Assembly: GCA_018806985.1 (NCBI GenBank)
Contig: JADANN010000468.1
Coordinates: forward strand, 1,116,001 to 1,180,000
Length of the DNA stretch: 64,000 nucleotides
Direction: 5' to 3'
Source: Angiostrongylus vasorum
Lineage: Eukaryota; Nematoda; Chromadorea; Rhabditida; Metastrongylidae
A program made the position numbers and the translations under genes. Shown piece after piece: positions 24,381 to 36,111 of the stretch (position 1 is the first letter of the stretch; each line of letters opens with the position of its first letter). The notes below the pieces were generated by a model. The model did no database searches, was not told the origin of the DNA, and saw only the letters and a list, made by a program, of their open reading frames with translations.

Positions 24381-27300
24381 CAAACAACATTTTCATCATG
24401 GCTGTTTCTTTCGCTATAGAATTACTTGTGAGATCGCTTGTGGAGAGTAGTTTCACTATGATAGGTGTTGTGTCGTCTGAGAAAGGCTGTTTTGAACACG
24501 AGAAAATACCCAAGACCATCTCTAACACGTTTTCTCCACTCCATAAGTCCTATCGCGAGTTCCTCGCCTATCGTACAGATAAAGTAACTCAGATATTGTT
24601 GCTGATGGGAAGGGTACCTTGGTAGTTCTGAGCTGTACTTGTATATCGAAGTTCGACGCCTGAGCACACCTCATTACGATGAGGTGAAACCGTTGCAGGG
24701 TGCACTAGCGTAATGCGACATCCTTTAAGTAGCATGACGGTTTCATGAATATAAGTAATCTATGGACTATATTGTAGTTTCTATTGACAATTCCAAAAAA
24801 TAGACTTATCTTGTACAACCACCTTAAATCGCATTATTCTCAAGATGAAGATGAACCAAAAGTTCCCAAGTATCTTAACAACAGGACAGGATCTAAACAT
24901 ATAACAGCAGGTCAAGGTACTCAACAGGAGCTATCTACAAATTTCTGTCTGATGGCAGAGCGCGAACATTGAATCTTCTCCTCTTCTCAACAGTTGTCGA
25001 TCCTCATTCGCTTGCTGCTTAAGGGATTTGAAAACGACCATATTTCCTTTCTAGGATGTTTGCAAAGAAATTTGATTGCTGATACTTTCATTATGCGCTT
25101 GACATCCTGCAGGATCTAGTTATTAACGGTTCTTAACCATCAGCTACATTAAGATGTATCATGTGTTCAGTTCATCTAATTATTGCCATCATGGTGAGAC
25201 AACATCTTTTATGTCCGATTGTCAACACAGATAAGAGCTTTAGATGTCCTGCCTTTGGTGATAAGGGACAATTTTGACATGACCTCTCGATATCGCGTTC
25301 GATAACGTTGGGTGACCCTTAACCTTGTTTACATAGCGGCTAGGTTTTCGTGTGTTGAATCAGGAAGAATCACAATGGCTGAAAAGTGGGCAAGCAGCCG
25401 TTGTTCTTTGGCCTCTTGTCTAAACTCTCAATGTGTAAGTTAACCAAACTGTTCGCTTCCTTCCTATTCAGTTCAGACTAGGTCACAGAGGTCAAGCACG
25501 AGTCCTAAATGGATCCATTTCTCATAAACACTTTTTGTCGTTTCGTTAGAAAGTCGGTTTTTCCATATGCAGTGCCGAGTGGTTGTAAATAATTTTCGAG
25601 TAACAGTATCACCTTGTCGAATCCATACGCTACACTGATAACAATCATTATCCAGTAGCGAAATTTTAGTCGCGAAATTAGTTTGTGGGCCATAAAAAAT
25701 CCTTGTGTACTGGACGGAAATGCCCTGGCTGTGTAAAGTCTTCATAACGGTTTCGACTCTAAAGCGAAGTAACAGTGAGTTCCGTTATCGCATGCATATA
25801 ATCCTTATGCTGAATTCTGTTTCAAATCCTCTATGCTTTGATAGCTGATCTTCTTCCAATAATCTGTCAACAATGTCAGAAGTGACTCAAGTAAAGCATT
25901 TCATGCAACGAACTGCAGTAAAATCGGCCACAGTCTCTGTTGATGTAAAAGTATCTGTTTTTAAGGAACAATAAGAACCTCCTCGACAATTGGCAACCGA
26001 CACTGTTTAAATTGCGAAATGATTTATCGTTCGCACTCTGTCATCAGATAGAAATTGATGAACTGCCACAATTTAGTGCAGGGGTTCTTAATATGTTCTT
26101 GGGTAAGATCATGTTAGGTCCGAAATAATGGCTAATACATGTGAAGATTGTTGCTAGTGGCCATTTTGCGGACAGCATTACTTATGAAAGAGAAGGCTAA
26201 TTGTTCAAGGGTGGTCATTTTTGGACCAGTCAAATTCTTTGGACATACTATTGCATCAGTGGAAGTGTGTAGTATCTGTACAGTAAAGGGTTGCCAAAAA
26301 ATTTATGGAGACAGAAACGTCTGAAGACCTTTTAATCTAAGTTTTGACATAATCAAAACAACGTTTCTTGGACGAGGCGCCTGGCATACATATTATGATA
26401 GGGAAGCTATCCATCACATACAAAGTACATAACAGAAAAACTTGAGTGAAGAAGGAAATACTCAAAAACTCATTGGGAATCAGTGTATAAGGCTGCGGAT
26501 GTATTAGCAAAAGTTAACCAACCAGCTTTACCTTCCCGATTATGGGAAACCCATGGAAAACAATTGCTGAATGAAGTTGCACTACCGATGCTCCGGCCCG
26601 AATCTTTTCATAAACGTCTGCCCCACTGGAAATACCACCGCATCCGATTATGGAGACATGGCCCCTAGTGAATCTAAACTATGTGAGGAATGGATAAAAG
26701 CCATCCTATTCACATCCTCGTATTTTTGGAGATTCAAACGTACTTATACATTTCGCGAACGCATTCGGTGCTGATTTGTCGAAGCGGTGTACCACTCAAT
26801 CCCCCAATTTCCGATTTATTCTCACTTTTAAGTGTTTTCGGTCGAGATATCGTTGTATCAGAAATAATCAAACCGTCAACGCCATGTTTCGAATCAATAA
26901 CTACCTGAATGAAAAGGGTACATGAATTTAAAGTTCGTGCTTCATTTATTTTGCGTAATATACGGTTCTAGTGACCAAGCAGCTCATCATCTTTGATCTG
27001 ATTTTATTTTTGATTTTCTTACGAAAGACCACGACGAACAACCCGTAGCTATTTCCTAGTCAAAAACAATAGCAGCAAAAGGAGCGCAACAGTGACGAAT
27101 TTGGACTACTAGTATTTGTTTGAATTACTCGACAGTCAACACATATGCGATGACTACTAGTTCTTCGCTGTATATAGTGCGAGTTGAGAGAAACTCATAC
27201 ATACCAGCTAATATGCCTCCCGTGCCCACATTTTTGAATTGTAATGGATCGTTGAGTAGCATTGAACCACAACAGCTGAAAGAAGCCTGGAAACGTAATA

Positions 27301-29068
27301 CCTGAGCAATATCCCTTTTTTCCATGTCTGTAAGATCGGGAGGAATCTTGAGAAAAAGTTTTGGTCGAGAGGCTAGATGTAAGATGTCAATGGCTTCTTT
27401 CACGTACAATAACAACTGGAAACAATTCTTTCACTAACAACGCTTTAAAAGAAGGTACAAAACTGTTAGTCATAACAGATTAAAAAGCAAAACGTGTCTT
27501 TGAAAGTAGAAGACGTAAGCATCTGACTTTGAAACGCCGACTTACACTCTGTAACTCAGATTTCGTAAGCATTAGACCAGAAGTATTGGGTGAAAAGAGA
27601 TTGAGCACCATGTAGTCACTATACGCAGCGAAACTATTTACTCCGATCTCGAAATTTGATCTAAATTAGTTGTTTTGCTACCTCACATGATTTATTATAG
27701 AAGTCTAAAACTACTGAACGTTAAATGACTGCACCCACTTGGTATTATACTCTGTTTTGTTTTCTCCAACATTTACACCCAACACTGCGAAATCACTTTG
27801 CCAGTTGGCACGGGCAGTTTTTACTCGTTGTTGAACTCGGCCTACTCCATCATTATTGAATCCGTACCGATTAATCAGTCCCTGAAGTCTGAGCATTAGA
27901 ATCGAACAAGATCATGACACTGGCAGATGTACGTTTTTGAGCTGCGCGTTGCTAAAAATTAATTCACCTCATCCTCTACAAGGCGAAACAACCGTGGTCG
28001 AAGGCTACCTTGCTCAGGAATAGGGGTTACGGTACCAATCTCAATGAATCCAAAACCTGATAATTTAGCCAGTGAACGAATCGCTTCACCGTTTTTGTCG
28101 AAGCCTGCTGCCAATCCTATTGGATTTTTTAGATGTTTGCCAAAAAACTAAAACTTATGAGTTTGACTAAAAATGGGTAGAGATAATGGTAAAACATTGA
28201 TAAATGTTAGTAGATAATAAGAGTACGCTTGTAAAAAATAGATGAAAAATTGTGAAATAATGTGGCAACGCACATCACATTCGAGTTCTGGGTATTCTTT
28301 TCGACTCTGACCGAAGCGTGGTAGAAGTCCCCAAGAAACTAACTGAACCGCAAGACGATGAGATGCTTCATCATCTATGTATTGATGAATCAAAGGGAAG
28401 ACCTAAATCTTAACCTCTACTCGCTAGCTATGAGTTTCTAGTAACAATGAGAAAACTTCAAAAGAATTTAAAATAAACGTTATACACTATATTTACCAGG
28501 AAAGATTAGTGCGAAACTTGACGTGAGTGATTTGGGGTGACGTAATACCGTAAATTTTGATAGATCTGTGGCGCAACAATATCAAGTTTAATGTAAAAGG
28601 ATAAGGATGGAGCTTTTGGCGTTGATCAAATCCTAAGGGATGCGCCATGCATTCAGCTTCATAAAGCACCGTTAGAAATGAATGAATGCATATATGGCCA
28701 ACATAGTGATCTGCTGTGGCTCACCGTTGTATCAACTCAGTTGAGCTATCCTCCCAGAGAAGTTTGATACTAACTTATAGACCCCGGAGGGATGGAAAGC
28801 TTTGTGAAGCAGATTCGGGAACGAACAGCAACCACTTTCGTATTGCAGGGCACCTATGACCACTGCACCACACGCCTCTTACGTTTATCCTAGACGTTTG
28901 TTGGTGCATTTAAAAAAAAATAAGCGAATGTTGAGATATCAAACGTACCGCACTATGAAATTTCTCGGAATCCAAGAGCAATTCAGTAGTACCACAACCT
29001 AACAGTCCTGCACCAGTGATAAATATGATTGGTTTTTTAAAATGTGTGAGAAACAACTTTGAAAACAT
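24106..29068 (-). CDS. dhod-1: Dihydroorotate dehydrogenase (class 2), 9 exons
   Basis: FMN enzyme of the inner mitochondrial membrane: oxidises dihydroorotate to orotate, passing electrons to ubiquinone. Exons (high to low): 29068-28949, 28402-28274, 28147-27968, 27881-27739, 27660-27546, 27415-27302, 26904-26744, 26673-26532, 24189-24106. Every phase fits; predicted 395 aa, the same as human. The N-terminus has a basic and hydrophobic signal/anchor (residues 1-30). Motifs: SHRLAVQL (quinone-site helix), [13 protein letters not shown] (91-103), [18 protein letters not shown] (145), [19 protein letters not shown] with catalytic Ser about 214, LKIPPDL (Lys 252), [51 protein letters not shown], and C-terminal AVGADHR. 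Odd points: Asp 283 where the family has Asn, Phe 213 where it has Ser, and a 2.3-kb last intron holding a CA repeat. Confidence 0.95.
24300..24388. repeat. CA-rich microsatellite in DHODH last intron
   Basis: CACACACACACCGGCACACC-type units grading into (CA)n, about 90 bp. Confidence 0.9.
28598..28880 (-). repeat. SINE-A copy in DHODH intron 1
   Basis: Tail AAAAGGATAAGGATGGAGCT at the left, head CACTGCACCACACGCC at the right. It makes up half of the 546-bp intron. Confidence 0.75.
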
Positions 29069-29118
29069 GGACTAACAAACGTCGGTTCGACCTCTTCCTA
29101 ACTGACTAACAAACTCGT

Positions 29119-29128
29119 CGAACTGAAA
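29119..29128 (-). promoter_or_regulatory. Candidate trans-splice acceptor for DHODH
   Basis: On the minus strand TGATTTCAG ends at 29123. It overlaps or abuts the stop of the upstream open exon and lies 55 bases before the DHODH start codon. Nematode mRNAs in operons receive a spliced leader at such TTTCAG sites. Inference from sequence form and position only. Confidence 0.4.
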
Positions 29129-29359
29129 TCAGTACTCTTGCCAACAGCTTCGACTGATCTGGGATAGATTAAATGAAAAGAAATTGAAATCGACCTGTTC
29201 TCTTGTGAATTCTGTCACTTCAAGGTCACCTTCTTCAAAATGTAGAATGAGCCGTATAATTGGTCGTAGATTGTCCAGAGATTCACTGCAACTGGCACTT
29301 GCCTGAAAGAGTACTAACTCTCGAGAAACCAGTTTCACACCATGACCTTCATGTTTACA
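29129..29359 (-). CDS. Unrecognised coding-like terminal exon upstream of DHODH
   Basis: From a possible acceptor (TTTTTCTGGAG, ending at 29360) an open frame of 76 codons runs to TGA. The text begins CKHEGHGVKLVSRELVLF, continues SESLDNLRPIIRLILHFEEG and ends in SCWQEY. The amphipathic, acidic composition and the Cys/His start look like protein rather than chance, and a CEDC text lies just upstream at about 29405-29395 in a region I could not splice to it. I do not recognise the family. Its stop lies 60 bases before the DHODH ATG, so it may be the 3' end of a gene in an operon with DHODH. Its upstream exons were not found. Confidence 0.35.
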   Translation of the reverse strand, partial: CKHEGHGVKLVSRELVLFQASASCSESLDNLRPIIRLILHFEEGDLEVTEFTREQVDFNFFSFNLSQISRSCWQEY

Positions 29360-30285
29360 CTCCAGAAAAAAAAAGACCGGCTACCACAGAGAACAATCTT
29401 CACATCGGAACATTGGAATGTGGGGCATAAAATATTACACCCCTACTATCACTGTTTGTCCTAATTAGTTCAAATGCTTAACACCACATGTCGTCGCACC
29501 TATAAAAAAAACTGCACTTTGTACGAGGTCTCGACAAAAAACAAAATAAATATAAGCATTTAATTGACAATAATACAGTAGATAATTGTATTTTATATTC
29601 GCAAAAACCACACAGCTACAATGGGTGCATATCACTGCCTGGTTTCGACATGGGAGGGAGTGCCCCTGCTTCATTTGTACAGTACTGATAATTGAGAACA
29701 AGGAAAAAAGTGTGGAAAGACAATGACAGGATGCTTTCGTCAACTTTGTTAACGAACTGTGTGATAAGATGTTTTCGACGACATCGATGTGCTTTTTTTG
29801 AAAAAAAAGCTCTAACTCTTCCAAGTCTAACTCTGACCAAAACAAGATGACTGTAGAAAAGGAAAATCTCACACTGTCAATAATCCTACTATACCACATT
29901 GATTTCGATCTTGAAATCTCCTGGAAGCGGAAGAAATGACATCACTAGTGAAAGAAATTTCTAAATAAAATCGAAAATTAAAGAATTCTACAATGATCCA
30001 CGTATAGGTCTAGGAATCAGTGGCGAAGGTCATCTACATTTCTGGCACTTCATCGAATTACAACGCTCTTCTTCAATAGAATTTTAAGCCTTTCCATTCG
30101 TACTACAAAGTATTTCAAAGCCTCGACTTCGCTCCACATTTTCGTATCAAGTTCCTTTTGGTTTTATTTTTATGCTAAATTATGTTGAATTTAGATTTCT
30201 GCCCTTCAAACAACCCTATACCATAGACATTTTGTCATAACAGTCAAATATTAGAAAGGACAAGTCTTAATGAAACAAAATACTA
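29360..30285. other. No firm gene; possible upstream exons not resolved
   Basis: A 144-codon minus-strand open frame (29899-29465) crosses several splice-like sites and low-complexity text. I could not assemble it into a protein with the exon at 29129-29359. Confidence 0.25.
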
Positions 30286-30289
30286 CGGA

Positions 30290-30582
30290 GAACATTCTTT
30301 ATATTCTCGTTGAACAAACACGAGGTGTTATTTTATTTCTTTATTCAAGAACAGGCTGAAGTTTCGGTGGATTTCGAATTCTTCACGGCCTGGGAAGGTC
30401 AAAGGTCAACTTGAGGTCTTTAAGGCTAACTTGGCCTTTCCAGGTTGTCAGGAAGGCGAAATCCGCCGAAATGTCAGCTTGTTCGTGAATAAAGAATAAA
30501 AATAACACCTCGTGTTTGCTCAACAAGAATACGAAAAATTGTTCGACCAATGCCGAAGTTAACAGAAAGTCGGTCGTGGGAA
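30290..30582. mobile_element. Palindromic mini-element made of Penelope termini
   Basis: The left arm (TTCTTTATATTCTCGTTGAA, later AGTTTCGGTGGATTTCG and GGCCTGGGAAGG) and the right arm (GGCCTTTCCAGG, GAAATCCGCCGAAATGTCAG, CTCAACAAGAATA) are reverse complements of each other and match the outer parts of both arms of element 1. Only a few dozen bases separate them and there is no coding sequence. The motif CCGAAGTTAACAGAAAGTCG lies just outside the right arm (30558-30577), the counterpart of the motif beside element 1. Confidence 0.85.
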
Positions 30583-30589
30583 TTATTAT

Positions 30590-31077
30590 GGAGAACATAA
30601 TTACAACAATACAATCATAGAAGTGATTCATCCGGTCAGGACATATAACACTCACATATGGGTGAGTGTTTGTCTATTAATCGATACGAAAAAATTCTCT
30701 ACAGCGAATACTACACGTTACCGCTTTTCTGGCATAAGTACTAGCAGACCTCCGTGTATGTGGGGTCAGTAAAACTTTTAGCAGCAAGTACAATGTCTTC
30801 ATAAGTCCGTCTTTTATAACGAACTTCTACCAGCCGATGCTCTGTCCTTGGGAAGTGTAAACTTACGGTTTTTTTTTACAGTGACTGAATTATTTAAACT
30901 ACAAGGTCATTGAAACTTAACTTTCGCACGTTCTAACTTCTACTTCTGGAGGAACAACCGGAAATACCATCGAACTACAATCCCTGAGGCATTCGATCAT
31001 CACCTAAAGAATGAACAATCGAAAACACCCAAAGATTCCTTCATATTTCGGTAACGTAGTATAATGGATCCTCCCAA
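30590..31077. other. No gene seen
   Basis: AT-rich sequence with nothing recognised. Confidence 0.3.
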
Positions 31078-31446
31078 CGGTTTACCGCCTCATCGTGAGT
31101 GCGACGTGTCCTGGGTGTCGGACTGCGATGTACAGCGGGGGATTCATCTCCCCGACAGGATCTCTCAAGCTGAGAAGGAGTCCGGCGTTTCCATCAGGAA
31201 GCTTAGCTGAAAGTAAAACAACACCAGGATCCACCACCGTCCTGCTATAAAGTTCGTCACATGGTGGCAAATTTCCCTCTGATCCACAAAGGCGGCGACT
31301 GCCTGTGATGGCGACGACCTGGGCAGACTTTGGCCAGGTTGACCTCGGGACTCCAGGGAAACAATGGCTGAACGAGCAAACTCTAAAAAAATGGAGAATA
31401 TGCTAGGACCCGCACAACCAGTGAAAGCGGGCAGTCCAAGTATCAC
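31078..31446 (+). repeat. Repeat B, full copy
   Basis: CGGTTTACCGCCTCATCGTG to CCAAGTATCACGTAAG. One of the cleanest copies. A SINE-A lies 12 bases beyond its tail. Confidence 0.8.
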
Positions 31447-31457
31447 GTAAGTATAAA

Positions 31458-31733
31458 GGATAAAGGATAAAGGACAAAGTTCTCGGCATTGATCAATCCC
31501 TGAGGAATGCGCCATACATTCGATTTCATCAACCACCGTTGGAGGTGACTGAATGGATATCTGGCGTTTACAATGACTCACGGTGGCCTACTGATGCATC
31601 GAGCCAGTGCTGCTATCCTCCCAGACAAGTCTGGTACCAGTTTGCTGACTCCGGATGGCTTCGTGAGCTTTGGGAGCTGGAAACGATCCCATGCGTATTG
31701 CAGGGCGCATCCAACCACTGAGTCACACGCGAG
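31458..31733 (-). repeat. SINE-A copy
   Basis: Tail at the left is three AAAGGATA-type units; the head at the right (CACTGAGTCACACGCGAG) is slightly decayed. Confidence 0.8.
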
Positions 31734-31739
31734 AATGTA

Positions 31740-32690
31740 GTAATCTCACTATTTTCAGACACATTATTTTACATTTGAGGTCCCTGGGCATAACACCATT
31801 TGAACATTCTCTTCGGTATCTTCACGAACACGCTACCGCTTTCCAAAAGCATTTCGGCTCCAGTTATATTGGAATATAGATTCATAGGAACATTTCCGAG
31901 GCTAGTAAACTGTTTGCCAAGCATGGCTGAATACCACATTCTAGTAAAGGTCCACCAAGTAATTGTAAAGATTCTATCACTTGCTGTATGTCACAGTTTA
32001 GCTACCCAAGAATACTTCAGATCAAAGCGTCATGGAAATTAGCACATTGGTGTTCAACGTCACCAAAGAGTGATGATAAAGAGGTTAGCAACGTGTCCCA
32101 GGGTGACATGATTCAAAACAAGATATACACTGAGAAAAGAATAAATACGATAGAAGAAAGAACCATCTCAAAGACGACCACAGCATTCTTTCTGTTTGCA
32201 CTCCACAATGTGATTTTCTAAACGGTTTTTTCCAGCCGTTTTACGGATTTTTACGCCCTCGGGTTTCCTCTATGTTAATCCATGTCTTTCGAACATTTAC
32301 CTCTCTTAGAAATGATTGGAAAAGTCTTGTCCGTCGTAAAGTCACAATGCCGTCAGCCTTAGATAGTCGCTTTGAAGCTGGATAATCCTCGACATTCATA
32401 CATGTTTTCTACTTTAACTCATACTTGAGCAGAACAAAGTTAAAAGTCCTTAGTGCTCCTAACTCTACACCATATAGAAGCATAAGGACGAGTGCCCACT
32501 TGTGCTTGCAACAGAATATCACAGTGCAGTCTTCGTAAGCAACAATACTGCGCTTGGCACCGCATGAAGAAACAGTTTTTAAAAAAAATCTTAAGTGTAC
32601 GGAATAGCTTTTAGATTCGACTCGATACCTCGTCCTCGAGTGGGTTGACTAATCGCAGAATCCTCTGCCATCACGGGAATCGCTATCGCT
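31740..32690. other. No gene seen
   Basis: Short open frames only. Confidence 0.3.
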
Positions 32691-32691
32691 A

Positions 32692-33178
32692 TGGAAGAAT
32701 CCAAGTCGCAAGACAGCAAATCTCCTCCGAACAGCGAAGGCAAGCGACTTTCTTGTGATGATAACGTGAGATCACGCAAGCACGGTATGCCCAGGGTTTC
32801 CAGGAAAATAACGCTCCATCAGTACTCGATGTGTTAATGTGAGAAGATAACAGAGACTCAAGTTGGAGTCAAAACCACCTACGAGCTTGACCACCTCCAC
32901 GAATAATAGATAACTTTTCATGAACCATGCCGACAAACAATTGTCTGTGTCCTATGAGCCATCGATTGAATACAATAAATATGGCAGAAAAAACAAAATG
33001 GCGTGGCAAGAAGAACAACTGGAGAGAGCATTAAGATCAACGGATATGGTCAGACTCGTCGCAGTATGGATTGATATCAACACATGTGGTGGTGAATATG
33101 TCAACTGGGAAGGTGCTCTTCATAGGCATTCAAAATTATTAACGTCGGCTTTGTCGTATAAAATATGTACCATCAAGG
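32692..33178 (+). CDS. Weak candidate coding stretch, unrecognised
   Basis: Two pieces look more protein-like than their surroundings. First, MEESKSQDSKSPPNSEGKRL from 32692, up to a strong donor AAC|GTGAGA near 32767. Second, an open frame from ATG 32920 (MAWQEEQLERALRSTDMVRL within it, then WIDINTCGGEYVNWEG) to a donor-like AAG|GTATTA at 33178. A TTTCTTTAG acceptor follows 41 bases later. The pieces do not join in phase by the obvious sites, and I recognise no family. It may be noise. Confidence 0.18.
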
Positions 33179-33502
33179 TATTATTTGTTGTCTTTAATTT
33201 CCCTTTACGTTTCTTTAGATATTTTCTCCACTTTGTCACTTTCTTTTTATAATAAAAAAGCCGAGGTGCGACACGAGAATCACGTCGTGGTCACCGACAG
33301 CAATGCGACACACAAGCAGTCGTCAGTGAATTTTTCTAAGCATTGTCAAACTTTTTGCTTTTATTGTGATTCCACTACCAGCAAATTTCTTTACACTTAA
33401 AAATGAACGTTAATTACCCACAAGCCTTCTTAGTTACTTGTTCTTTTGAATTAATAGATCAATCTCTTTAATTCCGATCACAATATTTTCGAGCACCTCG
33501 CA

Positions 33503-33560
33503 ACGGTTTACCGCCTCATCGTGGCTAGTGAGGAATTTCCTGGGTATTTAGCTGCGATGT
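33503..33560 (+). repeat. Repeat B, left part split by RTE insertion
   Basis: CAACGGTTTACCGCCTCATC to GCTGCGATGTA, where the RTE copy B begins. The rest of the repeat resumes at 36112. Confidence 0.8.
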
Positions 33561-36111
33561 ATCACCTGTATTACCTGTAGTCCCACTGGTCGTCGAGTGA
33601 CTCGAGCGGGCGCCAGTAAGTCTTCCACTTTTTTCCCCTGTCGCGTGCAAGAGTAGCCCAATGGGTGCTGCTCGCTCTAGGGGACTCTGTCGAGCAGCAT
33701 ATCTCTCTTCAAGGCTCTTTGTGAAGAACTCTGACCATCGGGTCGGTGGTCTTCCTGCAGTACGTTTGACATCCCGAGGAATCCAGTCACTAACGGCTCT
33801 TGTCCATCGGTTGTCGTTCGTACGCATTACGTGCCCGGCCCACCTTTATCTTCGACTGTTTGGCGTATATACTTGCGTTACACGGGATACTTCTAGCATC
33901 GTCCTTTCGAATGCGCGTTCAATAACGCTAAGTGACCTTTCATCCTGCTTACGCAGCGACCAAGTTTCTGACGCATACGTTAGGGCAGGAAGTACCGTTG
34001 AGTCGAAAAGGTGGGCATGGAGTCGGGTGTTCTTTGTTCTCTTCAATACATCCTCAATGCTCTTGAAAGCACCCCAAGCCGCTCGTTTCCTTCTGCTAAG
34101 CTCTGGAACTAGGTCGTTCATCATATTGATTTCCCGACCTAGATAGATATAACTGGAGCATTCGGAGATATTCGTTCCGTTGAGCATGAATGGGGCATGC
34201 GAAACCAATCGTTCTTCATGAACATCGTTTTTGTGAGATTTAGTTGAAGACCAATCTTTCCACAGGCTTTATTAAAGTCGGTAAGCATTCGTTCAGCTTG
34301 GCTAATGTTTGGTGTTATAAGGACGATGTCATCAGCAAAGCGAAGATGGTGTAACTGCGGATCATCGATTTTCACTCCCATATTATCCCATTCCAATGTT
34401 CGCATGACGTTCTGGAGGGTGGCGGTAAATAATTTTGGCGAGATGGTATCGCCTTGCCTAACTCCTCTTTTGACGTCAATGATAATATCGTCCTAGAATG
34501 GTGATACCTTGGTTGTGAAAATTTTTGTACAGCTCACGAAGAATCTTTACGTACTGAGTAGGGACTCCTTGACTATCCAGGGCTTCCAAGACTGCATCTA
34601 TCTCGACTGAATCAAAGGCCTTTTGCAAATCGATGAAGGTGAGACAGAGCGGTCTCTTGTACTCTCGCGATACTTCAATGAGCCTTGTTACCGTGTGGAT
34701 GTGGTCCATCGTACTAAATCTTTTTCGAAACCCTGCTTGCTCACATGGCTGCTATTCGTCCAGTGTTCTATCAATCCTGTTTAGGACGACTCGAGTGAAA
34801 AGTTTCTAGACGAGAGACAGTAAGCAGATTGGACGATAGTTGCCGATATCCTGTAGGTCACTCTTCTTGAACAATAACACGGTCTTGCTGGTCTTCCAGT
34901 GGGTGGACCTTGCATTCGGACAGGTAGCGTGTGAAGAGCCGAGCCAGTGTGTTTACGAGGACTGGCGGAAGGTTCTTCAGGTGTTCAGGTCTTATCCTGT
35001 CCGGACCTGGTGCTGTTCGATTTTTCACCGACGAAATGGCATGTCGGATTTCGGAAGGGAAGAACCGGTGGTACAACACATCCATCCTCCTTTATTTCAT
35101 ATGACGGAAGGTGGACGTGGCTATCCAAGAGATCCGAGTAGTATTCGGGAATAATTTTCTCCATTGCATTTTCTGGACGCTGTAACTGTTCCGTCTGGGC
35201 GCCGGAGTGCATTCATTTTGGTCTTATAACTGGCGAAGCTCCGGTGCTTTGCGTATGCTTTTCCCAGCCTCTGCAGCTTCGACCATTGCTGCTGCTCTTC
35301 TCTCTTTAACATCTTCTTTCATCGCCTGTCTGCACTGTTTTGCAAGTTCGGACGTTAGTTCGCGGTTGCCTGCAGCTCGTGCGATTCCACGCTGGCGTAT
35401 TAGCTCAAGTGTTTCTAGAGACAAACGTCTCTTGGTAACTTTCGAACTCTCAGCTTTCATAGCGCTAATGCGAAAATGTTGAATGAGCCTATCGTATTCT
35501 TCGTCGATGTTATCGACAACGGCATCTTCCCAACAGCCGACTAATGAATTGAATAGGTCCCAGTTTACGGTGGTTCTGGGACTTCGGTTTTTGAATTTAG
35601 CGGCTTTTTTCTCCTTTCCGCGAGAAATAGAATTTTGCAATAGAATGCAATAGAATTGAAGGAGACGGTGGTCTGATCCCTGTGTAGAATTTTTGGTACA
35701 ACAGCGACATCGGTTAGGCAAAACCTTCTATTTACTGTGATGTGATCGGTCTATTTCGTTATGGTACTCTCCATTGGGAGACTCCCACGTTGAAGGTGGG
35801 GCTTCTGAAATTGCGAGTTACCATGGAATGGCTCGTCGCCATGATAAACTCAGACAGCTGCTCACCCTGTTCGTTCCAGTCTTGTTCGCGGGTCCCAAGT
35901 TCTTCAGACTTTCTTCTTGGTCCAATCTAGGCGTTGAAATCTCCAGTGATATCCCTTGAAAAATGTGTGGTCTTCTCTGCAGAACTTCTCCAAGTCCATA
36001 TAGAATGCTTCGACTTCTTCTTCGTCATAGTTTGATGTCGGCGCGTAAACGACGAAGATTGCCAAAGCCGGAATTCATCCACATCTTTTAATCGTAAACG
36101 TCCGATTGTCT
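33561..36111 (-). mobile_element. RTE-type retrotransposon, family 1, broken copy B
   Basis: Minus strand, same order as copy A: endonuclease remnants ([19 protein letters not shown] near 36060, later NEIDRS), a basic linker (35721-35224, a 165-codon open stretch with AAKFKNRSPRTTVNWDLF and RQRGIARAAGNRELTSELAK), and RT pieces (APGPDRIRPEHLKNLPPVLV, FIDLQKAFDSVEIDAVLEAL, LRFADDIVLITPNISQAERM with the FADD pair intact). C-terminal pieces follow (SYIYLGREINMMNDLVPELS, ALTYASETWSLRKQDERS, RTNDNRWTRAVSDWIPRDVK). Frameshifts and a damaged EN (DFNA then a stop) disable it. It is inserted in repeat B. Confidence 0.9.

Noticed and set aside
24106..24528. 140-codon minus-strand open frame
   Set aside because: Only its last 28 codons (from the TTTCAG acceptor at 24189) are DHODH; the rest is intron with a CA repeat.
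27125..27415. Open frame that reads past the DHODH exon 6 donor into text containing TGGILAG, like the family's TGGLSG
   Set aside because: The true next exon, with [15 protein letters not shown] and IGGLSG, is at 26904-26744 and joins in phase after CAG|GTATTA.
29465..29899. 144-codon open frame upstream of DHODH
   Set aside because: Low-complexity text crossing splice-like sites, with no domain; it could not be joined to the exon at 29129-29359.
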